Source: Pyrinomonadaceae bacterium (GTDB lineage: Bacteria; Acidobacteriota; Blastocatellia; Pyrinomonadales; Pyrinomonadaceae). Taken from it: DNA of 64,000 nucleotides. A model generated the notes under the pieces. That model searched no databases. It saw only the letters and a list, made by a program, of their open reading frames with translations, and was not told where the DNA came from. Of this stretch, positions 1 through 11,605 are shown piece by piece. The position numbers and the translations under genes are program-made. Within the stretch, counting starts at the first letter, position 1. Each line of letters begins with the position of its first letter. Where the stretch lies: contig JACMJZ010000003.1 of assembly GCA_014380365.1 (NCBI GenBank), forward strand, positions 169,598 through 233,597, read 5' to 3'.

Positions 1-2
1 TC

Positions 3-167
3 GATCTCGGGCCGCGAATTCCATCCATCGCAATCACCGCCTACGCCAAGGAAGAAGACAAAGAGCGAGCGTTGGCAGCCGGCTATCGCTACTACCTGGC
101 GAAGCCGGTGGAACTTGGCGAATTCATTTCAACAGTAGCGGAAGCCGCCCGCAACGGGGGTGTCTAG
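3..167 (+). CDS. Response regulator receiver domain, C-terminal end (5' partial)
   Basis: Only the last 54 residues are in the window; the frame is open from base 3 to the TAG at 165-167. The peptide holds the end of a CheY-like receiver domain: a hydrophobic strand leading into ITAYA (the conserved Thr/Ala switch region), an acidic helix, the AAGYRYYLAKPV segment with the conserved Lys-Pro, and a closing amphipathic helix. The protein stops straight after the receiver, so this is either a stand-alone receiver or the last domain of a hybrid kinase. The phosphoacceptor Asp lies upstream and cannot be seen. Confidence 0.85.
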   Translation, partial: DLGPRIPSIAITAYAKEEDKERALAAGYRYYLAKPVELGEFISTVAEAARNGGV

Positions 168-321
168 TCAGAACCGGGAGCGTTAGCGACCGGGCACTCG
201 GCTTTGGATGTAGCCTGAACGGGTCCAGGGGCGCGTGAGGTGAGATGAGGACTAGGGTTTAGTGGCTCCGTTGCCGCGTGTGCTCGCGGCTTTGCCGCCG
301 CATTTAGGTTTCTTAACCAGC

Positions 322-750
322 ATGCCTAAGAAATACACAATCGAGGAACGCGTGCGCTGGGGCGACGTCGATGCGGCGCGCATCATTTTCTACGGCGCTT
401 ACATTCGTTTCTTTGAATTCGCCGAGACGGAACTGTTTCGCGCAGTTGGTTTGCCCTACAGCGTCATGTTTGATGAGCTGGACGTGTGGCTGCCGCGCGT
501 TCACCTCGAGTGCGATTTCCACCACGCGGCACAGCTCGACGACTTGCTGGAGGTATCCGTGTACGTCGGCCGGTTTGGTAACAAGTCGATGCGTTTGAAT
601 TTTGAAGTAAGACGCAAAGGCGATGAGTTGATAATCGCGCATGCCCATTTCGTGCTAGCCTCCGTGCGGCGCGACACCTTTGAAACCGTGCCGATTCCAG
701 ATGAGCTGAAACAACGTCTGGCGCCGTACACTGAAACTGCTGCTGAATAG
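322..750 (+). CDS. YbgC/FcbC-like acyl-CoA thioesterase (hotdog fold)
   Basis: A 142-residue hotdog-fold protein of the 4HBT group. The N-terminal segment VRWGDVDAARIIFYGAYIRF carries the conserved catalytic-type Asp followed by the long helix typical of YbgC and 4-hydroxybenzoyl-CoA thioesterases, which hydrolyse acyl-CoA thioesters. A GTG in the same frame at 262 would add 20 residues, but the ATG at 322 gives the normal family length and places the domain at residue 1, so I prefer it. pdxH starts 10 bases after the stop and may be co-transcribed. The substrate cannot be read from sequence. Confidence 0.85.
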   Translation: MPKKYTIEERVRWGDVDAARIIFYGAYIRFFEFAETELFRAVGLPYSVMFDELDVWLPRVHLECDFHHAAQLDDLLEVSVYVGRFGNKSMRLNFEVRRKGDELIIAHAHFVLASVRRDTFETVPIPDELKQRLAPYTETAAE

Positions 751-760
751 CAACATCTGT

Positions 761-1384
761 ATGAACGTCAACCACCCAGACGAAACGCTCGACGAGCGCA
801 ACGTCGATTCCAATCCTATCGACCTCTTCAAGCGTTGGTTTGACGCCGCCATTGCCTCCGGCTCGCGTCTGCCCGACGCAATGACGCTGGCGACTGCGTC
901 GAAAGATGGAAGGCCTTCAGCGCGGATGGTCCTGCTAAAGGGAGTGGACGACGATGGCTTTGTTTTCTACACGAACTACAACAGCCAGAAGGCGCGGGAG
1001 CTTGATGAAAACCCGCAAGCCGCACTCGTCCTGTACTGGGTGCAACTGGATCGCCAGATTCGAGTCGAAGGCACGGTCGAACGGGTGTCGGCCGCTGAGT
1101 CAGATGAGTATTTCCGCACCCGCCCGCGCGAGAGTCAGCTCGGCGCGCTGGCCTCGCCGCAAAGCCAAGTGGTCGCCAGCCGCGAGGTCCTGGTGCAGCG
1201 CTTTCGTGAACTGGATGAACATTACCGCGACCGTGAGGTGGAACGCCCTGAGCATTGGGGCGGCTATCGACTAAAGCCGGATCGAATCGAGTTTTGGCAA
1301 AACCGCTCCGGCCGCCTGCACGACCGCATCGTCTACGAGCGCCAGGCTGATCGGCGTTGGGACATCAAGCGGCTCGCCCCCTAA
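761..1384 (+). CDS. pdxH: Pyridoxamine 5'-phosphate oxidase
   Basis: A 207-residue FMN-dependent oxidase that converts pyridoxine or pyridoxamine 5'-phosphate to pyridoxal 5'-phosphate, the last step of B6 salvage. The match covers the full family length: an N-terminal helix with NPIDLFKRWFDAA, the FMN-binding strands ARMVLLKGVDDDGFVFYTNY with the Arg-x-x-Leu-Leu-Lys signature, LDRQIRVEGTVERV, and the C-terminal RLHDR substrate-binding motif ending in WDIKRLAP. It starts 10 bases after the thioesterase gene and on the same strand. Nothing unusual is seen. Confidence 0.96.
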   Translation: MNVNHPDETLDERNVDSNPIDLFKRWFDAAIASGSRLPDAMTLATASKDGRPSARMVLLKGVDDDGFVFYTNYNSQKARELDENPQAALVLYWVQLDRQIRVEGTVERVSAAESDEYFRTRPRESQLGALASPQSQVVASREVLVQRFRELDEHYRDREVERPEHWGGYRLKPDRIEFWQNRSGRLHDRIVYERQADRRWDIKRLAP

Positions 1385-1530
1385 CTATAGAGCCGAAACC
1401 GAGCGAGTGTGCAGAAAACGACGTGTCATGCGGCCTTGCGGCTCTGCCGCAGCACAGTGCGGCGGCCCAGCCGCAAATCACGCTGATAGACGCCCAAAGC
1501 GAGGTAAGACGGGGACAATTTCATTCCTGA

Positions 1531-2766
1531 TCACAACGGTCGCAGTGCGCTGCGGGCAAGCTTCTTCTTGAGATTAACGTAGCCCTGCTCGCCGGCGACG
1601 AGATCGCCCAGCACTCTCTGAATCCCCCGGTGACCGCGGGCAAACTTAATCATTCTTTCAGTGAACGGTGCGCCCCAGAAGTTTCCATAAAAGCGACGGC
1701 GCATTTGTGACGCACGCCGCAGTTCCCCACCAAAGTCCGCGCGCCAGCGTCTTTCGTAGTCGTCCAAGCGACCTTCGAGAAAAGCTTCGGCGAAAATTTC
1801 GGCGGAACGCAAAGCATAGTAGATTCCTTCGCCGGTGACTGGATCCGCAAAGCCCGCGGCGTCTCCCAAGAGCGCCCAGCCTTCGCCGCTTGTGCGTCTC
1901 TTGTCCCAACTTGTAGGAGCAAGACCCGGAATGCGCGCGGCGTAACGCTCGGCCGTCGACTTTAGCTCTTTCTCGATGGTAGCGGCGCGAGGTTCTTTTG
2001 AGTCTTCCCAAAGCCTGGCCTTCGGGTCTTCGCGCTGGCGGTAATAATCGATCATGAATTGCCACAGCAGCTCGTCGAGCGCTTTGTGTTCAAACGCTTC
2101 CTGCGTGGTGGCGATGCCAAACGAAATATGATCTGGGCGCGGGAAGGCCCACGCGTAACCGACCCAGCCCGGAAGAAATGCGACCACTGTCGGCGCCTCG
2201 CCGTTGGTTGGCAAAGGAGTCCGATAACCAAAGGCGACTTCCATGTCGGAAGGCGGGAGCGGACCCGCGAGTTTTTTTCCAATCGCGCTGCTGGCTCCGT
2301 CCGCCCCGACCAGGAGCTTGCCGAACCACTCCCTGCCGGGTTCACTGCCGGCAGATTCATTGGTATTGGACCCACGCAGTTTCCAACCAGCTTCCGTCTT
2401 CTCCACACCACTCGCGGAAATTTTCTCAAAGAACACTTGCGCGCCGGCGTCGCGCGCACGATCGCGCAGATATGAATCAAACGCGATCCGCGAATAGATC
2501 GCGAAAGGCTCGTCGAGTTTCAAGTGCAAACGATTACCGGATGGGGCGTAGAGATCGAGTTCGTCGACGGTGCGGCCGACTGCTTTCAGAAGATGTGGCC
2601 AGGCTTTCAGTGCTTTGGCTGTCACCCCGCCGCCGCAGGCTTTGGCGGCGCCCTCAGGCCGGCCGTCAAACAGCGCCACGCGCGCGCCACCTCGCGCCAG
2701 TCGCTCAGCTGCAAAGGATCCGGCAGGCCCTGCACCGACAATCAGAACATCAAAGACTTCGCTCAT
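1531..2766 (-). CDS. Geranylgeranyl reductase family FAD-dependent oxidoreductase
   Basis: A 411-residue flavoprotein. The N-terminus carries a Rossmann FAD-binding motif (VGAGPAGSFAAERLARGG, about residues 10-27) followed by the CGGG motif characteristic of geranylgeranyl-reductase-like enzymes. GDAAGFADPVTGEGIYYALR, near residue 300, is the second FAD-contacting motif of the group-A flavoprotein family. Relatives saturate isoprenoid chains of quinones or lipids, or act on polyketides; the actual substrate is unknown. The gene stands alone, convergent with pdxH and divergent from the AMMECR1 gene. Confidence 0.88.
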   Translation of the reverse strand: MSEVFDVLIVGAGPAGSFAAERLARGGARVALFDGRPEGAAKACGGGVTAKALKAWPHLLKAVGRTVDELDLYAPSGNRLHLKLDEPFAIYSRIAFDSYLRDRARDAGAQVFFEKISASGVEKTEAGWKLRGSNTNESAGSEPGREWFGKLLVGADGASSAIGKKLAGPLPPSDMEVAFGYRTPLPTNGEAPTVVAFLPGWVGYAWAFPRPDHISFGIATTQEAFEHKALDELLWQFMIDYYRQREDPKARLWEDSKEPRAATIEKELKSTAERYAARIPGLAPTSWDKRRTSGEGWALLGDAAGFADPVTGEGIYYALRSAEIFAEAFLEGRLDDYERRWRADFGGELRRASQMRRRFYGNFWGAPFTERMIKFARGHRGIQRVLGDLVAGEQGYVNLKKKLARSALRPL

Positions 2767-2817
2767 ACATTTAGAAGTTTAAGAACCAATCGAAGACTTC
2801 ATCATAAGCCAAAAACC

Positions 2818-2880
2818 ATCCACGAAATACCACGAAACAGCACTAACAAGCTTTCGTGTTCGTTCGTGTGTTTCGTGGAT
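2818..2880. repeat. Imperfect palindrome, TTTCGTGGAT type
   Basis: The arms ATCCACGAAA (2818-2827) and TTTCGTGGAT (2871-2880) pair perfectly, and the interior (ACCACGAAACA against TTCGTGTTCGTTCGTG) pairs imperfectly. It lies in the divergent space between the flavoprotein and AMMECR1 genes. There is no T-run beside it, so a terminator is unlikely. It resembles in layout the other intergenic palindromes of this window. Confidence 0.7.
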
Positions 2881-2968
2881 CGATTTTCCATGCGCAATGG
2901 TGGCTCCATTGACCTGGTGATAAAATGAAAGCCTCTTAAGAGCAACGTAGACTTTTCATCACAACGCC

Positions 2969-4450
2969 ATGGGAAATGCTTCAGGATATGCGAGCGCGAT
3001 AGTTTTCTCGGGTATCGCTCCGCACCCGCCGATCATGGTTCCTGAGGTTGGCGGCGACTCCATCGCCGAGGTTCGAGGCTCCATCGACGCGATGGCGGAA
3101 TTCACTCGCCGCATTATCGAGTCGGGCGCCGAAACAGTGGTCCTCATTTCGCCGCACGCTCCGCTGGATCCGCGCGCCTTCGTGGCCTATGGTGGGCCGC
3201 AACTTCATGGCGACTTTGCAAAGTTTCGAGCTCCCACGACGCTGATTGATTTTGAGCTAGACCAGCACCTCCTTGTAGCGTTATCCGCTGCGGCTGGCGA
3301 GCAACAATTCGAGGTTGTGAAGCTAGACAGCTTCGAGTTAGACCACGGCACGGCAGTACCGCTCTATTTTCTTGACCGCAACGGGTGGAACGGCCGGGTG
3401 GTCGCGCTTGGTTACAGCTTTCGTTCAAATCAGGACCATCTCGACTTTGGCGCATGCATTAGAAGTGCCGTAGACACGGTCGGCAGGCCCGTGGCATTGA
3501 TTGCCAGCGGGGATTTGAGTCACCGTCTGAAACCAGAAGCGCCGGCGGGCTATCACCCGCAAGCCCACCTCTTTGACGAGCAGGTGGTTGAGGCTCTGCG
3601 GCGGAACTCAGCCAGTCAGATCGTGGACATCGATCAGGATTTGCGACGCATGGCCGGAGAATGCGGCTACCGTTCCATGCTGGTGGCGCTGGGCGCAACG
3701 CGCGGACTGCGTGCTGCGGGCGACGTTTTGCACTACGAGGCCCCGTTCGGAGTCGGTTATCTGGTGGCCCAACTGACTAATGCAAAAGCGCCGGATGAGT
3801 CTGCGAATGTTGACACTAAATCAGCTGACGCCGATGACGCCAGAACTATCAATGAACCCCCGTTATCCGAGGCCGACGTCAGCAGGCAGGATGCCTGCGC
3901 TCCCAGCTCGGGCGCTCCCAGCCTCAGCTTACCCGCGCTGGCGCGCCTGGCAGTGGAAACTTTCGTGCTAACAGGCAAACAGATTCCGCCGCCGGCGAGT
4001 GTTTCCGGAATTCTCTCGGCGCGTGCTGCTTGCTTCGTTACGATTAGATCAAACCCTGCGCCGCACCTTTCAGCAGATTTGCGCGGCTGTATCGGAACCA
4101 TCGAACCGGCAAAACGGACTCTGGCAGAGGAACTGATCGCGAACGCAATCAAGGCCGCCACTCGCGACCCTCGTTTTGGCCCAGTCTCAATCGAAGAGCT
4201 GACGAGTTTGAGCTACTCCGTTGACGTGCTGTCGGCGCCGGAGCCGGCAACTTTTGCAGAACTCAATCCGGAGATATATGGCGTGATTGTGGAGGATGAG
4301 GCGGGAACGGCACGTGGCCTGTTGCTGCCCGATATCGAAGGAGTGGACACGCCGGCAAAACAGGTGGAAATCGCCGCGCGTAAAGCTGGCATCCCGCCGG
4401 GAACGCCGCTAAAGTTTTTGCGCTTTCGGGTTGATCGTTATCAGGAGTAG
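2969..4450 (+). CDS. LigB-type extradiol dioxygenase / AMMECR1 fusion (AmmeMemoRadiSam-related)
   Basis: A 493-residue two-domain protein. Residues 10-270 look like a class III (LigB-type) extradiol dioxygenase: GIAPHPPIMVPEVGG near the start supplies the metal-binding His, followed by LISPHAPLD and ALIASGDLSH. Residues 320-490 form an AMMECR1 domain with the signature LRGCIGTIEPAKRTLAEELI and TRDPRFGPVSIEELTSLSYS. Such fusions are known partners of Memo and radical-SAM proteins in the AmmeMemoRadiSam group, whose function is unsettled; neither partner is nearby. The linker contains an in-frame copy of a dispersed 26-bp repeat (3881-3907), encoding SRQDACAPS. Confidence 0.88.
   Translation: MGNASGYASAIVFSGIAPHPPIMVPEVGGDSIAEVRGSIDAMAEFTRRIIESGAETVVLISPHAPLDPRAFVAYGGPQLHGDFAKFRAPTTLIDFELDQHLLVALSAAAGEQQFEVVKLDSFELDHGTAVPLYFLDRNGWNGRVVALGYSFRSNQDHLDFGACIRSAVDTVGRPVALIASGDLSHRLKPEAPAGYHPQAHLFDEQVVEALRRNSASQIVDIDQDLRRMAGECGYRSMLVALGATRGLRAAGDVLHYEAPFGVGYLVAQLTNAKAPDESANVDTKSADADDARTINEPPLSEADVSRQDACAPSSGAPSLSLPALARLAVETFVLTGKQIPPPASVSGILSARAACFVTIRSNPAPHLSADLRGCIGTIEPAKRTLAEELIANAIKAATRDPRFGPVSIEELTSLSYSVDVLSAPEPATFAELNPEIYGVIVEDEAGTARGLLLPDIEGVDTPAKQVEIAARKAGIPPGTPLKFLRFRVDRYQE
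3881..3907. repeat. Dispersed GCAGGCAGGATGCCTGCGCTCCCAGC repeat, coding copy
   Basis: A copy of the 26-bp unit also found at 4456-4481 (inverted) and 4561-4586, here inside the linker of the LigB-AMMECR1 fusion and translated in frame. The core GCAGGCAnnnTGCCTGC is itself a short palindrome. Confidence 0.8.
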
Positions 4451-4455
4451 GTGAC

Positions 4456-4586
4456 GCTGGGAGCGCAGGCATCCTGCCTGCAAACGCGAGCGCAGCTCGC
4501 GAAAACCTTACGTATTAAAAGACAATGGTGACGGGGGCTGTTCGCGCTGACGCGCTCATTGCAGGCAGGATGCCTGCGCTCCCAGC
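4456..4586. repeat. Inverted pair of the dispersed 26-bp repeat
   Basis: Bases 4456-4481 (GCTGGGAGCGCAGGCATCCT then GCCTGC) are the exact reverse complement of 4561-4586. About 80 bases separate the arms. The pair lies between the convergent 3' ends of the AMMECR1 fusion and gyrB, so a transcript from either side could fold into a 26-bp stem. There is no T-run after it. A third copy is at 3881-3907 and a variant at 63533-63559. Confidence 0.85.
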
Positions 4587-4593
4587 CTATCAA

Positions 4594-7095
<2,502 letters not shown>

Positions 7096-7099
7096 CTAA

Positions 7100-8266
7100 C
7101 TAATTTGTAGGCTCGTGAATAACCTCAGTCGGCGCCGCAGCGGCCGAGAAAGAGATTCTCTTTAACTCCGCTGCGACGGCTGTGCCTTCGACAATCTCGT
7201 GTACGTTTGCTTTGGAAAGGAACCCTTCGAGGTGGCTTCTTTTCGACGTGGTAATGAATGTCTGAGTGCGGCCTTCAAGATACTCCAAAAGACTTCTTAT
7301 TCTTTTCTCATCCAGCTCCGCATCGACATCGTCGACGAGAAAAAGTGGATAATCATTGTGCCAGGAATTATACACCGAAATCGCCGCTAAGTCTAATAGT
7401 AACAATGCACTACGCTGCTGACCGGAACTGCCGTAAACGCGCGTTTCCCGGCCCGCTAAATGAATGCTGAGATCGTCTTTATGCGGCCCGATAAGCGCCC
7501 GCCCGGAAGCTACCTCGGCGGGCAGTCGAAGCTGTAAACGCTCCCTCAGAAGGGCTTCGTAGTTGCCCGTGTCACCCTTCCCTTCAAGGGTGGATGAGTA
7601 GCGGATGTGCATCTCCGCCGGCTCAAACAAGGTGCGCTCCAGGGCTGCGTTGATTCGCTCGGTGTAGTCTGTCCGTGCTTGATGAATTTCGGCGCCTAGT
7701 TGGACGAGTTGATCGTTCCATGGCGCTAACAGATCCGCAGTCTCTTCCAAACGACATTCGCGATCGAGGGAGTCCTGAAGTATCCGGTTCTTTTGTTTGA
7801 TTACTTTGTTGTAGTCGGAGACGGTGTGCACGTATGCAGGTCGTAAAGAGAAGACACCTCGATCAAGGAAATGCCGTCGCGCCTCCGGCATGCCCCTCAC
7901 CACCTCAAGTTGGTCGGAGGTGAAAGCAAAGACCTGCAGGTGGCCGAGGTAACTCGGCAGGGGTTCTCGTTTTCCGTTAATCCAAATCGCCTTAGTATTG
8001 TCCCTCAGCGTTACGCGCAATTCCCGGTGCAGATCGTTCCCGGTTGAAACCTGACCCTGGATGAACGCTGTGTCTTCCCCGAATCGGATCGATTCCTGGA
8101 GGCGTGACGTGCGAAAGGATTTTGCCCTGGAGAGAGTGTGAATTGCTTCGAGCCAGTTGGTTTTACCCTGGCCGTTGTGACCGTGGATGATGTTGAGCCC
8201 GGGTCCCCAAAATATCTTGCCGTTGAGATTCCTAAAGTTATTTACTTCGACAAAATCCAGGATCAT
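7100..8266 (-). CDS. recF: DNA replication and repair protein RecF
   Basis: A 388-residue SMC-like ATPase that helps RecO and RecR load RecA at gaps. The Walker A GHNGQGKTN is at residues 29-37, the ABC signature is YGSSGQQRSALLLLDLA, and Walker B is PLFLVDDVDAELD, followed by the D-loop. The length is normal. gyrB follows 13 bases downstream. The usual upstream neighbour dnaN is about 14 kb away on the same strand, and a truncated, frameshifted copy of this gene's 5' end sits at 17715-17927, so the locus has been rearranged. Confidence 0.97.
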   Translation of the reverse strand: MILDFVEVNNFRNLNGKIFWGPGLNIIHGHNGQGKTNWLEAIHTLSRAKSFRTSRLQESIRFGEDTAFIQGQVSTGNDLHRELRVTLRDNTKAIWINGKREPLPSYLGHLQVFAFTSDQLEVVRGMPEARRHFLDRGVFSLRPAYVHTVSDYNKVIKQKNRILQDSLDRECRLEETADLLAPWNDQLVQLGAEIHQARTDYTERINAALERTLFEPAEMHIRYSSTLEGKGDTGNYEALLRERLQLRLPAEVASGRALIGPHKDDLSIHLAGRETRVYGSSGQQRSALLLLDLAAISVYNSWHNDYPLFLVDDVDAELDEKRIRSLLEYLEGRTQTFITTSKRSHLEGFLSKANVHEIVEGTAVAAELKRISFSAAAAPTEVIHEPTN

Positions 8267-8974
8267 TAACAGATTTTAGCATATGAGATTCAGAACTCTC
8301 GCTGGCGCAGAACATGTCCCAAAGCAAAACGCTCTTTCCCTCGACTAAGAAAAGAGCGCTTTCGCTGCCAACGTTTTGGTGTGCTGCGCAATTAGAGTCC
8401 TATACCACACTGCTCGTAAGTCAATGATTTTAGGTCAGCCTTTTATAACGCCTGACACAACAGAGTTCTATTCTGCGTATGGCTATCGTTCTCACCGCCT
8501 TCTTTTCCGGGGCATTAAAGTCCCATACTGCTCATGAATCTGGCCCTACCAGTCAGGTTAGCCCGCGATGATTAAGGCGGCCACTGCGAACTGTGCCGCT
8601 CCGCCAGTTCGAGTCACTTCACGCCCACTAGTGATTGAGCCACGTCCGCGCTCGGAGATTTTTTATGCTGAATCGAAATGCCACTCGAATGACGGTCGTT
8701 TTGTTCTTCGCGAGATTTTTTCATGGCTAGACTCGAGTTTTGGGGTTGAGGGGTTCTTGCGACCTATGAAGTAAGGCAACGCTGTTTAAGCAAAAGCAGC
8801 GCCCGCTATTCATCCAGGAAATCCCGTTCATTGATGAATGATCACGTGGTAGACTGCCGCGGCATGGCGGCGTGCATCGTTTCTTTTTTGATGTCCTGCC
8901 TATATAGATCTGCACCCTTAAGGGTTGCTTACCTTTTGCATCATGGTCATATATCGGTCCCGGTCCAGCGAGGT
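8267..8974. other. 708-base region without a convincing gene
   Basis: I see no reading frame here that looks like a protein and no tRNA or known structured RNA. An inverted repeat, CGCTCTTT (8330-8337) and AAAGAGCG (8351-8358), lies upstream of recF. The segment marks one edge of the accessory block inserted between dnaN and recF and may contain decayed sequence. Confidence 0.5.
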
Positions 8975-11605
8975 CTAATCAAGCAAATTGACTCGCCGCA
9001 ATAGATCTGCGAATCGCGGGTCGTCGCGGATGCTGTCAAAATATGGGTGGACTTTGAGCATACATAAATTAGGCGAACGGAACTCAAGTGCCTCGTAGAG
9101 GAATTGGAACGCTAAGTCTTTTTGGCCCAAGCCCAGGTGAATAAGTGCGATGGCGCTGGGATCGATGACCACGTCCTCTCGTTCATACTGCTTTTTCATC
9201 TCGTTGAGCAGTTTAAGCGCCTTGTCCCTCTTGCCTGCTTTAGCGTAGGCGTGCCCAAGCACGTCTGCCGACTCTGGGTCGCCGGCGATTCGGTGGTATT
9301 TTTCAAACTGTTCGATAGCCTCTTCATACATTCCTTTCTGCTCGTAGACCCAGCCGAGGTAGAGTATTCCCCCGAGGTAATTTGGATCCATTTCTAGTGC
9401 TTTCCGGCTTTGCGCCATCGCTTCATCGTACTGGCGTGCATAAAAGAAGACTTCCGCCAACTGCGCAATATAAACGGTGGAAAGCGGGTCGAGTTCAATC
9501 GCACGGTTTATTTCTGTGACGGCCGCCTGGTACCGTCCCCGGACGGATAGATTGTAGGCATTGTCATAGTGTGCCTTCGCGTAGCTGGGGTTGAGTTCAA
9601 TCGCGCGTTTTAACTCTCGATCAGCTGCAGCCCAATCGTATTCGCCATATACTTTAACCAAGGCTAGCGCCGCATGGGCTTCAGCGAGATTTTCGTCCAG
9701 CTCCAATGCCCTTATCGCCATTGGTCTCGCTTTTTCGACGGCCTCCTTGATCGTAATGTCACTCCACTGGCCCCTCAAAAGATATGTGTCGGATAACCCC
9801 GCGTAAGCAAGTGCATAGTTCGGGTCTTTTTCAATTGCTCGCCGGAAATACTCGATGGCCTTCTTGAAATCCTCGATAGTGCGCTTGTTCCAAAAGAAGC
9901 GTCCTTTCAAATAGAGTTGATAAGCTTCTGTGTTGTCGGTGTAGCTTTTAGCCAGTTGCTTCTGCTCCGCGCCGGTGAGACTCAATTGCAGTTGCTCGGA
10001 AATTTCTCTGGAGAGTTGTTTCTGCAACACCAGAATGTCAGACAGTTGGCGTTGATATTGCTCCCCCCATATATGTTTGCTGTTACGTACGTCCATTAAC
10101 TCCACGCTTACCGTTAGGTTATCGCCCCTCCGGGCAAGCTTGCCAACGAGTACCGCCTGCACTTTTAGTTTCCGCCCTACCGCCAGTGGATCGATGCTGC
10201 TCCCTTTGTAGGGAGAGACTGTGGTGTAGGCGATGACGTTCAGTTTTGAGATCCGGGAAAGATTGGTGATGATGCTCTCAGTAATGCCGTCGCTCAGGTA
10301 TTCGGTGTCGGGGTCGTTAACTTTGTTGACAAAAGGCAGGACGGCTATTGAGTTGAGAGAACCTTTGTCATTCTGGGTGGAGTAGTAAGTGTAGATAATA
10401 ATTGCCGCGATGATGACGAGAGCAACTGTCGCGAACACAGCGTTTCTGGTTCCGGTGGACCTTATTTTACTGTCTGCCGCGGTCGGTCCGGGGTGACCCT
10501 GCTTTGCTGTACGTTCCTCCAACCGAGTCTTGAGGTGGTGGAGGTCAGTGAGTAACTCCTTGATTGTCTTGTAGCGCTTCTCTCGGTCTTTGGTCAGCGC
10601 GTTCGTGATGATCCGTTCAAGTTCGCCAGGGAGCCCCGGCGCGTGAGACACGAATGGGGCCGGCTCGTGCTCGAGTATCGCCGCCAGCGTGTCGCTCGGC
10701 GTGTCGCCGCCGAAGGGCGTTCTGCCGGTCAACATTTCGTAGAGCACAACGCCGAGACTCCAGATGTCCGTGCGCGCGTCAACCGGAAGTCCGCGCGCCT
10801 GCTCCGGCGACATATAGCTGACCGTGCCCAGCAATGACCCGGGCGCAGTTCTAAAGGAACCCTCTTTCTCGTCTGCGAGTTCGTATGCCAATCCCTCGGC
10901 CAACTTAGCCACGCCAAAGTCCAGCACTTTGGCCTGGCCGTCGTTGCGTAGCATGATGTTTTCCGGTTTGATGTCGCGGTGCGTAATTCCTTTCAAGTGT
11001 GCCTCGTCTAGGGCCGAAGCGACCTGCATGGCGATGTCGAGCGCCTCGTTCGGCCTCATCGCCCCGCCCGTCTCAAGGCGCTCTCGCAGCGTCGCACCTT
11101 CCACGTATTCCATGACGATGAAGGGGCGGTTGTCTTCGGTCTCATTTACGTCGTGAATAATGCACACGTTTGGATGGGAAAGTGCTGACGCGGCGCGTGC
11201 CTCTTGCTCAAAGCGGCGCAAGCTCTCCTCGTCTTTGCTAAAGTAGAGCGGGAGAAGCTTGAGCGCGACCCGCCGATCGAGTTTAAGATCGTGTGCCAGG
11301 TAAACCTCCCCCATGCCACCCTCCCCGAGCATCGTGAGAATCTTGAAGTGGAGGATGGTCTGGTCTTTCTGCAACATTGCCCCCCCGCCGGCCAACAAAT
11401 CGCCGACTGGCATCACGGGCGGAATCTCCATGAAGTCTGGGTTCTGATCGTATAACCGGCGTAACGCTTTGACTTCTTCGCGCATTGATGCATCGTCAGG
11501 GCAAGCTTGGGCGAGCATTGCATCTACCTGATCGAGCGGGAGTTCGATGCTGTCGTAGAACAACTTCTTGAGTTGCTGCCAGCGCTCAGTGGGTGTCTTG
11601 GTCAC
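8975..11605 (-). CDS. Membrane Ser/Thr protein kinase with C-terminal TPR repeats
   Basis: An 876-residue protein. Residues 85-350 form a Hanks-type kinase with GEGGMGEVY (glycine loop), VALK with the ATP-binding Lys at 116, HRDIKPEN (209-216) and DFG (229-231), all intact. One transmembrane helix follows near 385-407 (AVFATVALVIIAAIIIYTYY). The outer part begins with a TolB-like segment (SIAVLPFVNKVNDPDTEYLSDG) and then at least six TPR units (for example NPSYAKAHYDNAYNLSVRGRY). The first 70 residues match the N-terminal region commonly found in such acidobacterial kinases. Its start overlaps the end of the ECF sigma gene by 20 bases, so the two form one transcription unit. Confidence 0.94.
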   Translation of the reverse strand: MTKTPTERWQQLKKLFYDSIELPLDQVDAMLAQACPDDASMREEVKALRRLYDQNPDFMEIPPVMPVGDLLAGGGAMLQKDQTILHFKILTMLGEGGMGEVYLAHDLKLDRRVALKLLPLYFSKDEESLRRFEQEARAASALSHPNVCIIHDVNETEDNRPFIVMEYVEGATLRERLETGGAMRPNEALDIAMQVASALDEAHLKGITHRDIKPENIMLRNDGQAKVLDFGVAKLAEGLAYELADEKEGSFRTAPGSLLGTVSYMSPEQARGLPVDARTDIWSLGVVLYEMLTGRTPFGGDTPSDTLAAILEHEPAPFVSHAPGLPGELERIITNALTKDREKRYKTIKELLTDLHHLKTRLEERTAKQGHPGPTAADSKIRSTGTRNAVFATVALVIIAAIIIYTYYSTQNDKGSLNSIAVLPFVNKVNDPDTEYLSDGITESIITNLSRISKLNVIAYTTVSPYKGSSIDPLAVGRKLKVQAVLVGKLARRGDNLTVSVELMDVRNSKHIWGEQYQRQLSDILVLQKQLSREISEQLQLSLTGAEQKQLAKSYTDNTEAYQLYLKGRFFWNKRTIEDFKKAIEYFRRAIEKDPNYALAYAGLSDTYLLRGQWSDITIKEAVEKARPMAIRALELDENLAEAHAALALVKVYGEYDWAAADRELKRAIELNPSYAKAHYDNAYNLSVRGRYQAAVTEINRAIELDPLSTVYIAQLAEVFFYARQYDEAMAQSRKALEMDPNYLGGILYLGWVYEQKGMYEEAIEQFEKYHRIAGDPESADVLGHAYAKAGKRDKALKLLNEMKKQYEREDVVIDPSAIALIHLGLGQKDLAFQFLYEALEFRSPNLCMLKVHPYFDSIRDDPRFADLLRRVNLLD

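Noticed and set aside
8820-8870. CACGTG near 8853 as a parS site
   Set aside because: Only the six-base core is present; the flanks do not match TGTTTCACGTGAAACA on either side.
8267-8974. Possible structured RNA or small genes upstream of recF
   Set aside because: The short frames on both strands lack ribosome sites and protein-like composition, and I could not fold a recognised RNA class.
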